NCBI GenBank assembly: GCA_001599815.1
Contig: BCIA01000004.1
Location: 3,436,082 to 3,500,081 of the forward strand
Length of the DNA stretch: 64,000 bases
Source: Furcasterigmium furcatum
Lineage: Eukaryota > Ascomycota > Sordariomycetes > Glomerellales > Plectosphaerellaceae
Reading direction: 5' to 3'
Part shown: piece after piece, positions 33,201-44,566 of the stretch
Numbering within the stretch: position 1 is the first letter of the stretch
Layout of the letters: each line of letters begins with the position of its first letter
Notes under the pieces: model-generated
What the model saw: only the letters and a program-made list of their open reading frames with translations
Databases searched by the model: none
What the model was told of the DNA's origin: nothing
Made by a program: the position numbers and the translations under genes

Positions 33201-35107
33201 GGTTTCCGGCCTCGCAGTGATTCTACGAGTCAAACGTGGGAGATCAGGAGGTAACGATGACTCCCAGCTCACCGCTTCCGTGACACCTCAGCCCCGTGCT
33301 GTTTCCCGGCGACTGTGCAACCATGAGCCCAATGAAGAGCAACTACCAGCACGGCCAGTCTTCCGGTCTTCCACAAGATGAGCATCAGTGCGCATAGAAA
33401 ATCCAGGATCATTCCATCATGGCACCGTGGTCCGTGGTCCGAGCAAAGTGTCAGCCGGTCGATAGGACCTCAAGACACTCCCGGAAACATGAACCAACGG
33501 AGATTGTGCTACTCGCTTGCAGATTGTTGTCTAGCGACCTGGAAATGGAATGGCTATGTATCGCCAGCATAATACGTAGCACAATAAAACGATGCCTTGA
33601 GGGTGCGTGGGCCGTAGCTCCAGCAGAAGCGCTCCATTTCTGCCCGCCGGGTTCCCTTGCCCCTGAGGGGAGGTCAGATTGTACCGACATGGCTCTCTGC
33701 CCAGTCACGTTCTTCTGCCGTGCATTGCTTTTCGCCACAACTACCGCCCCATCGGCTGCGACGTGATCACCAGGTGCGCGATGGAGTGGCAACAGTCGGT
33801 CTGCCGCGATAGCCAGCGGTGGAGGAGATGACGGGTCAACGGACACGAAGGGGGGGGGGGGGCCAAGACGACTCATGTGATACCTGAGAGCTGATAAACT
33901 GGCTCAGGGGGGGTGAAGGGGACGCCCCAGCCCGGTCTCTGTGGTTGAGATCAAATTATCAGGCACCGGAGTCTCCGGTGCTCGAGGCAGCGTCTTCCTT
34001 GCGACGCGCTCCATTCCCACATCAGGTCTCGTCTTCGCTAATCTGAAGCGTCCACATCAGCAGATGGGTTGGAATCCCACGGCATGTCCAGTTTCCTTCC
34101 TTGGGCACTCTCATCAGTAAGGATATCGAGACCAATGCTGCTGGTCGCCAACCGTTGATCTGGCAATTTTGGATAAAGAGGGCCTTTCAGGGACCTTTGA
34201 ACAACCTGATCTTTTTGTCTTCATGACATGTTTTGCATCTTGTTCATCCAATCCCTCTGGTGACTGGCAGCACAATAACTTGGCTAGCAATTCAAGTACA
34301 GATCAGCAAAGAAGCCCATCAGTCTTGTGCTGTGAAGGCCCAAATGAAGGAGACGGCCAGCGTTGCCTTGATAGAGCATTGCACAAATAAAGCTTGGACT
34401 CGTCAGTCAGATGATTCATATCCTCCAATCCATGGGCAAGCATCCAACCCAGTCCAGCCTAGACATCAGGTTTGTGGACGCTGACTCCGGATGACTTCAT
34501 TCTGCTTGGAGGTTAGGCGAGCCTCCTCGTCTGCAGTTGGCCGAGTTTTACTTGAAGAGTCAACCACCCAGACGCCCCCCAAGGCCGAGAAACTCCCTGT
34601 GCACGCTCAGGGTAGCCAGCACAGATATATCTTGACCCCCAACACACCCGATTGCGGCGACCCACTGATGAGGGTCGCCCAGCACAGAGCCGATGCAGGC
34701 GCAAAGCCATCCAGATAAGGATTCTTCAAAACTGCTGAAAGTCGATTAGGTGCTCCTTGGATTTATCTCTAGTTCAATCAGAGCCCATCTCAATTTTCTG
34801 CATTTGAGAGAGAAGTCATCTCAACTATCCGAGGCTCGATCTGAAGGCAGCCGACATGGTCGTTCCGAGGGCGGCCATCACGGGTTGCCACGGTCTATTA
34901 CTTCCGCCCCATATCGAATCCAGGCCACTGCGGAAAACTGACCGCCAACAATCGAAGCACGTGAGCCCCGAGGCCCACGAGGTCCCCGCCGCCCTCCACC
35001 GCGATGCTGAAGCGAACCGCCGGGCTCCACGCTGGCGCATATAAAGCGCAGAAGCCCCCATCAAAACAGGGCGAAGAAAAAATCTTTTCCTTCTCGGATC
35101 AAAACGC
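30277..35107. other. 4.8-kb gene-free region
   Basis: No open frame here has protein character and no RNA gene is recognised apart from tRNA-His at its right edge. The left end is the sugar-transporter promoter and leader. It holds a 13-G homopolymer at 33850-33862 and repeat copy D (about 34700-34895). Confidence 0.6.
34700..34895 (-). repeat. Dispersed degenerate repeat, copy D
   Basis: On the minus strand: GTCGGCTGCCTTCAGATCGA, GAGATGACTTCTCTCTCAAA, GAGATGGGCTCTGATTGAAC, GCACCTAATCGACTTTCAGC, GAAGAATCC, TATCTGG. It aligns end to end with copy B, including the flanking GGCCATC...GTGGTC-type block. Confidence 0.6.
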
Positions 35108-35112
35108 AAAAA
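35108..35112 (-). terminator. Pol III terminator of tRNA-His
   Basis: Five-T run (minus strand) just past the tRNA 3' end. Confidence 0.65.
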
Positions 35113-35117
35113 GGAAA

Positions 35118-35201
35118 TGCCCATAGCCAGAATCGAACTGACATCTTGACGGCGCTGCAGGAATCCACAACGTCATATTCTGACCGTTAAACTATATGAG
35201 C
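35118..35201 (-). tRNA. tRNA-His(GTG) with short intron
   Basis: 84 nt. Acceptor GCTCATA pairs with TATGGGC, discriminator A; anticodon stem TGACG/CGTCA, loop TTGTGG..C with anticodon GTG; T arm GTCAG-TTCGATT-CTGGC. A 12-nt intron (ATTCCTGCAGCG) follows base 37. The weak D stem is usual for this tRNA type. Confidence 0.82.
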
Positions 35202-36136
35202 TCTGTTGGTGGAAAAAGGCGAAAAGAGGAACGATTATAAGTGGCCTCTTCCTTGGAACGCCTTGTCTCACAAGTTGTTATGCTTCGGCCGTGCATGTAA
35301 TTTCTTCTGTTGGCCTTTTGGTGACTTGTCTCCCTTGCATGATCGGGGCTCTCGGGGTCTTCGAATGGTTGGGCGCCTCGTCGAGCTGGATCGCGTGCAT
35401 TGGAGCCACCAACGCCGCCGGCCTCAAGCCTGATGACGACAACGAGCTTGATGATCAGGTCTGGGTCAATACCGCATCGAAGAAGAAGCTCGGAGAATTT
35501 CCGATAAGGGGAATAGGCTCTAGCCCGAGTCCATCCAGGGCTTGGGCGTCTCTGTTTTTTGGCACGATTGAAATCCTTTGCAAGCTTCTCCATTCTGTCG
35601 TCGCAGATGAAGAAGCGGAGATTTTTGACGATGAACGCTGATGTTATAATGGGAGAGCATTGCCTGGGAGGCTCTTTTCACTCATGACAGCGGTGGATGG
35701 ATGATGGAAGTGTGCATGGCGCTCTCGGCTGCACTCTTTCATTCAAGCCGAGTTGCATCAAGGGCTGTCCTTCATTCTCAATGTATGTTCCATTTTATCT
35801 ACACACTACCCTTTTCATCCACTTTGATAGTTCGATTGGCTTTGCTTCGAGTCAAAAGAGGTACCAACCACCGAGACATGGTTCGGTGCTGGTCAGGACT
35901 TGTCCCCGAGAAGCGCATTCTCACATCCAATAGGAGTAATGTGGTCCTGCCAAACCACAGCTCATGCAGCCCCGGGCGGGGAGACCATCGGGGGGGTGCC
36001 GATACCCATGCGCCAGTGTAGTGTTTTGACACTCTGATTTAACCTCCTTTCTTTGACTGGATGTGCAATCCTGTACAATAGAGGTAACTTCACTTCAACA
36101 TCATCACTCCAAACAGCCTCGAGCACGAGTCTAGCT
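35202..36136. other. Intergenic region
   Basis: 5' flank of tRNA-His and promoter of the SDR gene. A minus-strand open frame (about 35192-35690) has some protein-like composition but no start, homologue or splice structure I can support. Confidence 0.5.
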
Positions 36137-36990
36137 ATGTCCATCACCACCAATGTTTTAATCACGGGCTGCAGCCGAGGCAGGTTCCCTCATCCCACGC
36201 CGTGGTCATGGAAGCTAACTCGAAAGCAGGCATTGGCAGGGCATTATTTGAGGCCTATCTCTCGCGCCCGGCCCATGTCGTCGTGGCAGCGGTGAGGGAC
36301 CCCTCTTCTCCGGCCTCCCAAGCACTGAAAGACCTACCACATGGCGCCGGCAGCAGGTCGTTGCTGGTCAAAATCGATAGTTCCTCGCAATCAGACGCCC
36401 TCGTCGCTGTTGAATCTCTCCATTCACAGCATGGAATCAGAAGGCTGGACCTAGTCGTCGCCAATGCCGGCGTCTCAAAGTATTTCGGCAAGGCTCAGGA
36501 GACCCCTGTCCACGAGATGCTGGATCACTTCACAGTCAACACCGTTGGCCCCCTCCTCCTATTCCAGGCCACATGTTCCCTGCTTTCTGAGTCCCCGCGG
36601 CCCAAGTTTGTTACCATCTCGTCAGGGGCGGGAAGCATCGGCATGGTCGAGCAACTCAAGGTCGAGAACACGGCATACGGCGCCTCCAAAGCAGCGTTGA
36701 ACTTCGTAACGAGGAGAATTCACTACGAAAATCCCAACATTATCGCCTTCTGTATCAACCCAGGCTGGCTACAGACTGATGTGAGTGTTTCCTGCCACGA
36801 CTGTGCCTGGGTGCAGTTACTGATCTTGAACCAGCTGGGAACGCATGCTGCCAAGTCTTCTGGGATGGCTGAGGCCCCGCTTGCCGTCAAAGACGGCGTG
36901 AGAGGTATTCTGAGTGTGGTGGACAGAGCCACGAGGGAGGACACCTCTGGCCGTTTCAAGACCCACGACGACAAGGAGCTCCCGTGGTGA
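36137..36990 (+). CDS. Short-chain dehydrogenase/reductase (ketoreductase-like)
   Basis: NAD(P)-dependent SDR, 249 aa, three exons (36137-36179, 36230-36780, 36835-36990). Exon 1 plus exon 2 give the cofactor motif TGCSRGIGRALFEAYL only if intron 1 uses a GC donor (GAG/GCAGGT) with GCTAACTC branch and GCAG acceptor. Further motifs: VVANAGVSKY (NNAG equivalent), the Ser of VTISSGAGS, and the catalytic YGASKAALN (Tyr-x-x-x-Lys), then INPGWLQTD/LGTHAA. Resembles the small fungal ketoreductases of the norsolorinic-acid-reductase type, but the substrate is unknown. Convergent with the next SDR gene, 165 bp between stops. Confidence 0.88.
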
Positions 36991-37155
36991 TCCATGACGC
37001 GTCGGTATGAGCTCCCGGGGTAGACATGTTCATGAATTCAAGGTCGTTGTCAGTAATTCTCGCAAAGGTTCTTGTTGCTGCAAGTGCTAAACAGTATTTA
37101 TTATATTGGGCTGAGACCCAGACCTCCCTCCCTCGTTGCACGTGCCCAGTTCTCT

Positions 37156-38239
37156 CTATTTATTCCTATCCGTCCATGTCCTGTCAAATACAGTGAGTGA
37201 TCGCTGGGCTGGCAATATGGTGTGATTAGTTTCAACTATCAGTAGAGAGAAGTAGGAGCAGAGGGCTAGCTATCGACAAGACATGGACTCACCAGACGGG
37301 ACGACGTCGAGCGCCTTGACGGACACGTTCAGCGGCTGATCTATCATAAACACAGCGGCAGCTGCGATATCTTGAGCAACCAAGGGACTAGAGATGACCG
37401 TGTCAGTTTGGTAAAAAGGCCTCATCGAGCAAACCCTGGCAAGCCTGAAAAGTCGAGATGGACACTTACTCGAAACCCTCGAAGAAGGACTCATACAATT
37501 CCTTGTCGTGCCCCACGCGCTGAGAGTGGAAATTGGTCTCTACACACCCAGGCCGCAATGCAAGGACCTTTATGTTGGTCCCGCTCAGCTCGTTCCGTAA
37601 GGCGTTGGTGAATCCTTCCTGGAACGCCTTGGATGCGTGGTAGACCGTCTCGCCCGCAAAAGGCGGCACCTCGAGGCCGGTGACTGATGTGATGTTGAGG
37701 ATGGTCCCCCTGGCGGGCTCCTGGGCGCGCATCGAGCGGTTCAGGACCGAGTGTGTTGCCCACATCGTGCCGTTCACATTTGTGTTGATCATGCTCGTGA
37801 TGTCAGATATGCTCAGGTCTGGGAATGGGCTCGGGGCGCCCAAAGCCAGTCCGGCCTGAAAGGCAGCCCAGGTCAGCGATGCAACGTTTAATTGTGAGGG
37901 CGACTCACGTTGTTGATCAGGATATCAATGCGGCCGAACTCCTCCACGGCCGACTTGACCGCGTTGTCGATCAGGTCGAATTTTCCAATGTCGACCGCTC
38001 TGTAGATGAACTTTTGCAGAGGGTACAACGACGACAGTCCGCTCGAGATTGCGCTGAGTTTGTCCTCGGACCGGGACACGAGGATGAGGTTGGCGCCCTC
38101 AGCTGCCACTGCCTTTGCGATCGCCTCGCCGATGCCCATGGAGGCTCCGGTCTGCAGGGAACATGAGACTTGTCAGCATGTGCCAGACGGCGACTTTGTG
38201 GTGACCTACCAGGAGCACGATTTGTCCTTTGAGTGTCAT
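37156..38239 (-). CDS. Short-chain dehydrogenase (classical SDR, YdfG-like)
   Basis: 268 aa from five exons: 38210-38239, 37909-38151, 37470-37855, 37293-37387, 37156-37208. Every junction keeps frame and yields family sequence: VLL/TGASMGIGEAIAKAV, INN/AGLALGAPSP, GF/DPLVAQDIAAAAVFM and VVPS/AQRSLTVFDRTW. Catalytic triad: Ser of LNITSVTG, and Tyr/Lys of YHASKAFQEGF. The C-terminal DQPLNVSVKALDVVP is typical of NADP-dependent 3-hydroxy acid/serine dehydrogenases (YdfG/YMR226C-like). The last exon is 53 nt and easy to miss. Separated by 481 bp from the oxoprolinase gene and lacking the palindrome found in that cluster, so cluster membership is doubtful. Confidence 0.92.
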
Positions 38240-38720
38240 TTTAGTGCTGGTAGTGTGTCAATTGTTCGGAGGAGAAGAAAAGTGGTGAGATTTCAATCAA
38301 GCCGAAGCTTGTGGGAGCTGATGATTTTTAATATCCATGACGAAAGTAGTCAGTTGAGACACTCACTTCCAATGCCCAATGTCTCTCGTCAGCCACGGCG
38401 AGAAAGGCGAGAAACCGCCATTCACGCCGTCTCATTACTAAATCCGCAGGGCTAAGTCCGAATGAACGTGGAGCTGTGACGACACTAAGTGTAATCCGAT
38501 CAGTGCTAGAACACCTAAGAACCATCTGCTGACAATTAAAGGTTGTATTGTAACATTTAGCACAAGCATGCATACGATCTGGGGAATCCAGCATCTGTCG
38601 GAACAACTCCCATTCCTCTGCCCGGCTTTCCCATCGGCCCCCCTGTTCAGGGGCAGATCCATCACTCTGACGGGAGGCCATCCGCATGTATGATCCCATA
38701 TCCTTACTGCTGGAGCACAC
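38240..38720. other. Intergenic spacer
   Basis: Promoter of the SDR gene and 3' flank of the oxoprolinase gene. No GTCGG-N7-CCGAC site seen. Confidence 0.6.
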
Positions 38721-41700
38721 CTACACATGCCCTGCGTGCTTGTCGTCCGTCTCCTCACCACCGTAAGCCCCTCCTCCGGGCGTGTTGACCTGTATATACT
38801 CCCCCTCCTTTAGGTTGATGATCGCCTTGCCGCCCAGATTCACCCTGTCCATCCCACCATCCTCGTTGAACAAGAAGGCGTAGTTCTCGCCTCTCGACCC
38901 CGATCCGCCGCCCGCCACTCCGTACGGCCGATACACCCTGCGATCACTCAAGATGCTGAACTTGAGAGGGATCCGGGCCTGGATCTCCCTCGTAATCCCG
39001 TCTCCGCCCCTCCACGTCCCCTTCCCGCCGCTCCCCCTTCGGATCTCATACCGCCGCACAACAACCGCCGTCCGCTTCTCGATCACCTCGGCGTCCGTCT
39101 GCCGCGTATTCGTAGAATGCACATGCGTCGAGTGCTCCCCGACATACCCCCGTCCCGCACCGACGCCGCCTCCTATGCTCTCCCCGTAATTCCACCCCTT
39201 TACCACCGCCCCCGTCTCGGCATCCCGCCCGCCCATGCCCCACCCTAAACTGTTCGCGCACCCCTGGCTGGCGGCGAACTTTCCAAACGCCTTCAGGATG
39301 ACATCGATCACCCTCTGACTCGCAAGCGTGCTCCCGCAGATCGCCGCCCTCGGGCCGGGATTTAGCACCGACCCCTCGGGCACGACGATGCTCACGGGCG
39401 CCAAGCAGCCCTCGTTCAGTGGCATGTCCTCGTTCACGAGGCACCGGATCGTGTAGATGATGGCCGAGTGGCAGATGGAGATGGGGCAGTTGTAGTTCCC
39501 CCAGAGCTGGGGCCCCGAGCCGGTGAAGTCGTACTCGGCGCCGCCCGTGGCGGGGTCGATGGTGACCTTGACGCGCATGGCGGTGCCGTCGTCGAGGTAG
39601 TCCGTGGCCTCGAGCTGCGCGTGCCCGTCGGCGGCCATGGCCTTGAAGACGCGCCGGACGGCGGCCTCGGCGTTCGCCTGGATGGCGTCCATGTAGGTGT
39701 GCACGACGGGGAGGGAGAACTCGTCGCACAGCTTGCGGAGGAGCGTGATGCCGCGCTGGTTGGCGGACGCCTGCGCCTTGAGGTCGGAGATGTTGTCGGC
39801 GATGCGGCGCGTGGCGCTGCACCCGGGCATGTTCCCCGCGCGGTCGAAGGCGGCGCGGACGTCGTCCTCGAGGAAGACGCCCTGGCTGACGATCTTGAGG
39901 GAGGGGACGTTGAGGCCCTCTTCCCAGAGCTCCTTGCTCTCGGGCATCATGCTCGTGATGCCTTTGCCGCCGATGTCGGAGTGGTGGCCGCGGCTGGCGA
40001 CGTAGAAGGCGATGTCGTCGTCGATGAAGACGGGCGTCACGACTGTCAGGTCTGGGAGATGTGTGCCGCCCCATTGGGGGTGATTTGTGAGGAGGACGTC
40101 GCCCGGCTTGAGCTGGCCGAGCCATCGGCGGTGCTGGGCCTGGATGGCGAACTGCATTGAGCCCAAGTGGATGGGGATATGGGGCGCGTTGGCCACGAGC
40201 TTTCCCTGTGGAGAGAAGATGGCACAGGAGAAGTCGAGGCGCTCCTTGATGGAGGTGCTGATGCTGGTGCGCTGGAGGGTCGTGCCCATCTGCTCGGCGA
40301 TGGCCATGAAGCGGTGGGCGAAGACGGAGAGGATGATCGAGTCGACGCCGCCAGTGGGTGAAGGAGAAGAAGAAGTCTGAGTGGTTGGTAATGCTGAAGA
40401 TGTAGTGGTTTGCTCGTCGGCATCCTGCTTGTGGAAGAGGACGTGGGAGCTGAGAAGGGTGGCCTTCCAGGTCGCATCGACGAAGAGCGTCTGAGTTTCG
40501 TCGATGAGCAGCGCCGGGCCGACGATGACAGACCCCTGAGGCAGCTGGCCCAGATGATAGATGCCCGTCGGCCTCCATGAGCCGGAGATGTACACGTCCT
40601 GCGTCTCCGATGCCTCAGGGGCTGCCACCCCTTTCACCTCTCGCAACTCCTTCAGCGGACTCGGCTGCTGAGATGCTGAGCTGCTGGCTGTTCCACGGAC
40701 CTTGATCGATTCGATAACAACATCTCGCTTCATGGCAAACGCAAACTCCCGCAGGTGCGTGGCTTCGAAGCTCGCCGCATAGTCCCCGTCATCCGGCCTC
40801 GCGATGCTCAGGTTCGTGTCTGTTCCGAAATATCGCAGGACCAGACTCTCCTTGAACGCCAGCGACTCCTGATCGGCACCTTGCTCAACCAGCCCCTCCG
40901 ACACCTGGGCCCTGAGGGAGGTGAGCTGCTCCTGGACGTGTACCAGCGCATCCGGCGTGAGGACTGATCCATACGGCACCAGCTTCTCGCACTGCAGCTC
41001 GGCGTGCTCGATTCCATGAGCGCTGAGCAGTGAGCTGAAGCGATGGACAAGTACGCACCGAATGCCCAGCCGGTCTGCGATGTCGCAGGCGTGCTGGCCT
41101 CCGGCGCCGCCGAAGGAGACGAGGTTGTGCCGCTCGGGCGCGAACCCTCTGGCCTCGGTGGCGTTGCGAATCGGCCTGCTCATCGTCTCGTTCGCGATGC
41201 CGAGAAGTCCCAGAGCCACATCCTCGGTCGTGATCTCCTGTTTGGTCTGGGCGTTGAAGTCGGCCGTGAAAGCCTCGAACTTGGTCTTGACAATCTCCGT
41301 GTCCAGGGGCGAATCGGCGTTAGGCCCGAAGATGGACGGGAATGACGAGGGCACCAGCCGCCCGAGGAAGAGATTGGCATCTGTGACGGTCAGAGGGCCT
41401 CCTTTTCGGTAGCACGCAGGACCGGGATGAGCGCCGGCGCTCTCTGGGCCGACGGACAGCAGGCCGTTCCGGGCGCAGAGGATCGATCCTCCGCCGGCCG
41501 CGACGGTGGCGATGTTGAGCATGGGCGTGTTGATTGTGCGGCCCGCGATGGACGACTCGGTGATGTAGTCGTACTCGCCATCATACCGCGAGACGTCCGT
41601 ACTGGTGCCGCCCATGTCGAACCCGATGACGGGCGTGCCGTCGGCGCGGTCGTAGCAGGACGTGGCGACGCCGACGACGCCGCCGGCCGGGCCGCTGAGG

Positions 41701-42701
41701 AGGGCTTCGTTGCCGCCGGCAGAGTCTGCGGCGCGGAGGCCGCCGTCCGAGCACATAAAGTCCACCCGTTGCGGGAGTCTGCTGAACCCGGAGTTGAACG
41801 ACTGGATGTAGCGCTTGATGACGGGATACAGATAGGCCTCGGAGCATGTTGACGTGCTGCGGTGGAGGAACTTGATCGTGGGGCTCGTCTTGGCCGACGT
41901 GTTGACGAATTCGAAGCCGACCTCCCTGGCGATGTCGGCGACCTGGTTCTCGTGGTCTGGGTAGAGGTAGGCGTGCATGAAGCAGATGGCCACGGAGGAG
42001 AAGCCCTGCTTCTTGAGGGCGATTAGTTGGTCCCTGACTGCGTCAGTGTCCGGTCGTCTGACGATGCGCATCAGTTCACCGCTGGCGGTCTGCACGAGAG
42101 AACGATCTTGGGCGAGAGCCGTCTTCTTGTCGAGCGGCGTCGGGTTCAGGTCGTAGTCGGCGGGAACAATACGCTCGTCGACCTCGACGACGGCAGCGTG
42201 CAGTGCTGTTGCTTTCCTGACCTCGAGGTCGAAGATCTTGGGCCGCGACTGGTCCCCAATGAGGCATGTGTCCTTGAAGCCTGTTACGCTGTGAGTCCCG
42301 AGTCATATCACATCAAGGTGCCTCATGGGTGTACGGACCCTTGGTGGTGATGAAAGCGAAGCGCTCGCCCTTGTGCTCGAGCAGGGCGTTCGTCGCCACG
42401 GTCGTGCCGATGCGACATGATGCTGTTGCAAGCAGTCAGCTCGGTTCATCCCCCTGAACGGAATCGCCCATCGACTGAAGGGCTACTCACTGATCCGAGA
42501 TCCGTCCAGCTTCTCGCCCACGGGAATAGTTGTTCCCGTCACGCGCTCAAGCACCCGGCGGATGGCTTCACTGGGCGCATCTGGGTAGTTCTCGGGGTCT
42601 TCGGAGAGGAGCTTGAAGATCCAGGGCTCGCTCCCGGCAACCTGGGCGAGGACATCGCAGAACGTGCCGCCGCGGTCGATGGCGATGCGAATGTCAGCCA
42701 T
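38721..42701 (-). CDS. 5-oxoprolinase/hydantoinase-type enzyme (HyuA-HyuB fusion)
   Basis: ATP-dependent amidohydrolase that opens cyclic amides; the family type enzyme converts 5-oxo-L-proline to glutamate. Three exons (42491-42701, 42339-42422, 38721-42280) encode 1284 aa, full length for eukaryotic 5-oxoprolinase. HyuA half: IAIDRGGTFCDV, CRIGTTVATNALLEHKG, GFKDTCLIGDQSRPKIFDL, VIGFDMGGTSTDVSRYDG, GGGSILCARNG and ESAGAHPGPACYRKGGP. A Ser/Thr linker near residue 720 joins the HyuB half (FAHRFMAIAEQMGTTLQRTS, THLPDLTVVTPV, ASRGHHSDIGG, YNCPISICHSAIIYTIRCL, NTPGGGAYGG). It heads a cluster with FMO, regulator, hydrolase and permease, and its upstream region has a GTCGG-N7-CCGAC palindrome. True substrate may be oxoproline, a hydantoin or another lactam. 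Confidence 0.93.
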
Positions 42702-43069
42702 GATCGGTTCGTCGTTGGCAAGCAAGTACTACAACCAGGAGTAGTATCTGTTGCGGGCTTGAACAACAGTCTGTAACGACAACTCTGGCATGAAGCTAGT
42801 CATCTGTAAATATACCATGGACATATATATCATATGTATAAGTCAGAATTGGATGCTCTTCGATTGCGTCTTCAACCCTCGGAGATCTGCGCCGAACAGA
42901 AGCCCGTCTCTCATCATGAGTCCGCCTCTTGCAGAATGTCACTGGAGCCCCCAATCCTTGCTGGCGCGATGGCGTGCTCGTCGGCTCCTCATAAATAGCC
43001 CGACTCCAGCACCTTGAGTCAGCGATGTCGGCCGACCCCCGACGCTGGAGCGGCCTGGGGCCGACGGCG
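42702..43069. other. Promoter region of the oxoprolinase-type gene
   Basis: 368 bp between the FMO stop and the oxoprolinase start. Contains the palindrome at 43027-43043 and a CATAAATAG TATA-like motif near 42990. Confidence 0.65.
43027..43043. promoter_or_regulatory. GTCGG-N7-CCGAC palindrome, candidate Zn2Cys6 site
   Basis: GTCGG CCGACCC CCGAC, 326 bp upstream of the oxoprolinase-type start codon. The half-sites are identical to the two other cluster sites and the spacing is the same. Confidence 0.7.
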
Positions 43070-44566
43070 TCAATAGCGGAACCCCAGTGCCTCCAGATCC
43101 CTGACCTTGTGTCTCTCATCCCCCAGTTTCCTCGAAGCTGCTTTGATGAGCGGCATCTGCGCGCGAACCCAGCTCTTCTCATCGTCCCAGAATGGCGGTA
43201 GCTTTCCCAGCCCGTCATTCCCCAGGGCGTCGTCTCTTTCTGCGTCAAGGCTCAACTGGTGCATCTTGTTGATGTAATTCAGGTCTTGAGGGTAGGGCAG
43301 ACTGTGGAATGCGCTGGTGTCCCCCTTCGCGTCCCGCAGAGCCGACTCCCACGCCCGCATCTCCTTGGATGGGGGAAGTTCGAGCCGCCCAGCCCAGACT
43401 CGCGAGACCCAGGCCGCTTGGCCCTCGGAGAATGGAAACGGCACGATGCGTTGCGGAATCCCCAGGAAAGCGACCGTCTGGTCCTCGATGTAGAAGACGT
43501 GCTGGTACAGGCTGTGCACGCGCGCCCCGTCCGTGACCACCGGCGAAGGGAGACCCTTGAGGAAGGGGAAACTGTACGTGTAGCCGGTGCAGAAGACGAC
43601 TGCATCGACGCCCGTCTCGACCACGCCATTGGCGAAGCGGACTGAGCGGCCTTCTGGGATGAACTCGGAGATCTCTGGCACCATCGTCGCCCAGGACGCA
43701 GGTGGCTCGCCTGTGCCGGGATCGGGACGTGTCTTCTCAGAGACGATGACCGGAAGCTTGCTTGCCGTCGAGATTTGAGAGCTGATGTCGATGCCCGACG
43801 CAGAGTTGCCGACGACGATCACTTTCTACTCGAAAGTCAGCCCAGGAGAACTTGATTTGGCAGTCGGGGTGTAGGTTGCAGGGCATATTTACCTTGTTCC
43901 CAAACCGATCAGGGTTTCTGTAGTACTTGGAGTGCGACACGACCCCCGGATGAGCCCTGGTGAAAGCATCAAGACCAGCGATGCTGGGAATGAAGCATTC
44001 ATTGTAGTGGCCATTCGCAACGAGCACCGCGTCAAAATAGAATGTCGACAGCTCGCTCGTGCTGAGATCCTGCGTCCGAACCTCCCAGACGCTGCGGCCT
44101 TGCTTCGCGACTTTCGTCACCGAAACAACTTTGGTGGACAAGGCGATCACATTCCGCAGCGGCTCGGCATAAGTGTCAAGATATCGCTTCACGACCTCAT
44201 GCCTCGGGAACAATGATGTGTCGCTAGGGAACTTGAGATCGGTATAATTCATCAACGTGTGCGGGATGTTGGTCTCCAGGAGATCGTAGACCGGAGACAC
44301 CCAGTCGGCGGCATCATTCTCGATCCCCGTCTCGTTGGTGAGTGGGTTGTACGCCCACACGCCGCCGACCGTCGCATTCTGCTCAAAGACCCGGACCGTC
44401 GAGAACTTCTTCTCGGCCAAGAGGTATCTGATGCCATGTGAGTGAGAGTTGACGTGTAGAGGGACTGGAGGCGGACGTACTTGGCGGCGGCGAGCCCACA
44501 GGGACCAGCACCGATCACAGCGACACTGTCAATGCCGGAAGTCTCCAATTTCTGCGCGGGCGACAT
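43070..44566 (-). CDS. Flavin-containing monooxygenase (FMO family)
   Basis: FAD/NADPH-dependent oxygenase for a soft nucleophile (N or S) or Baeyer-Villiger reaction. Three exons (44481-44566, 43893-44427, 43070-43825) give 458 aa. FAD-binding motif VAVIGAGPCGLAAAKYLL spans intron 1; VFEQNATVGGVW follows. FMO-type signature in AHPGVVSHSKYYRNPDRFGNK; NADPH motif VIVVGNSASGIDIS begins exon 3; ATG-type motif VDAVVFCTGYTYSFPFL. No signal peptide. It shares a promoter region, with the palindrome at 44769-44785, with the divergent regulator gene. In the cluster it would oxidise the imported compound or a breakdown product; this is inference. Confidence 0.92.

Noticed and set aside
33850..33862. 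Run of 13 G
   Set aside because: Simple homopolymer; no repeat array or telomere-like unit around it, may be an assembly artefact.
35192..35593. 133-aa minus-strand open frame (MEKLAKDFNRAKKQ...)
   Set aside because: Protein-like in part and open further upstream, but it overlaps tRNA-His and has no clear start or homologue; possibly a gene fragment.
36137..38239. The two SDR genes as members of the oxoprolinase cluster
   Set aside because: Adjacent, but neither promoter shows the GTCGG-N7-CCGAC site and they are arranged convergently; left outside the proposed regulon.
39046..40578. 510-codon open frame overlapping the oxoprolinase gene
   Set aside because: Arg/His-rich shadow in another frame of a well-supported coding exon.
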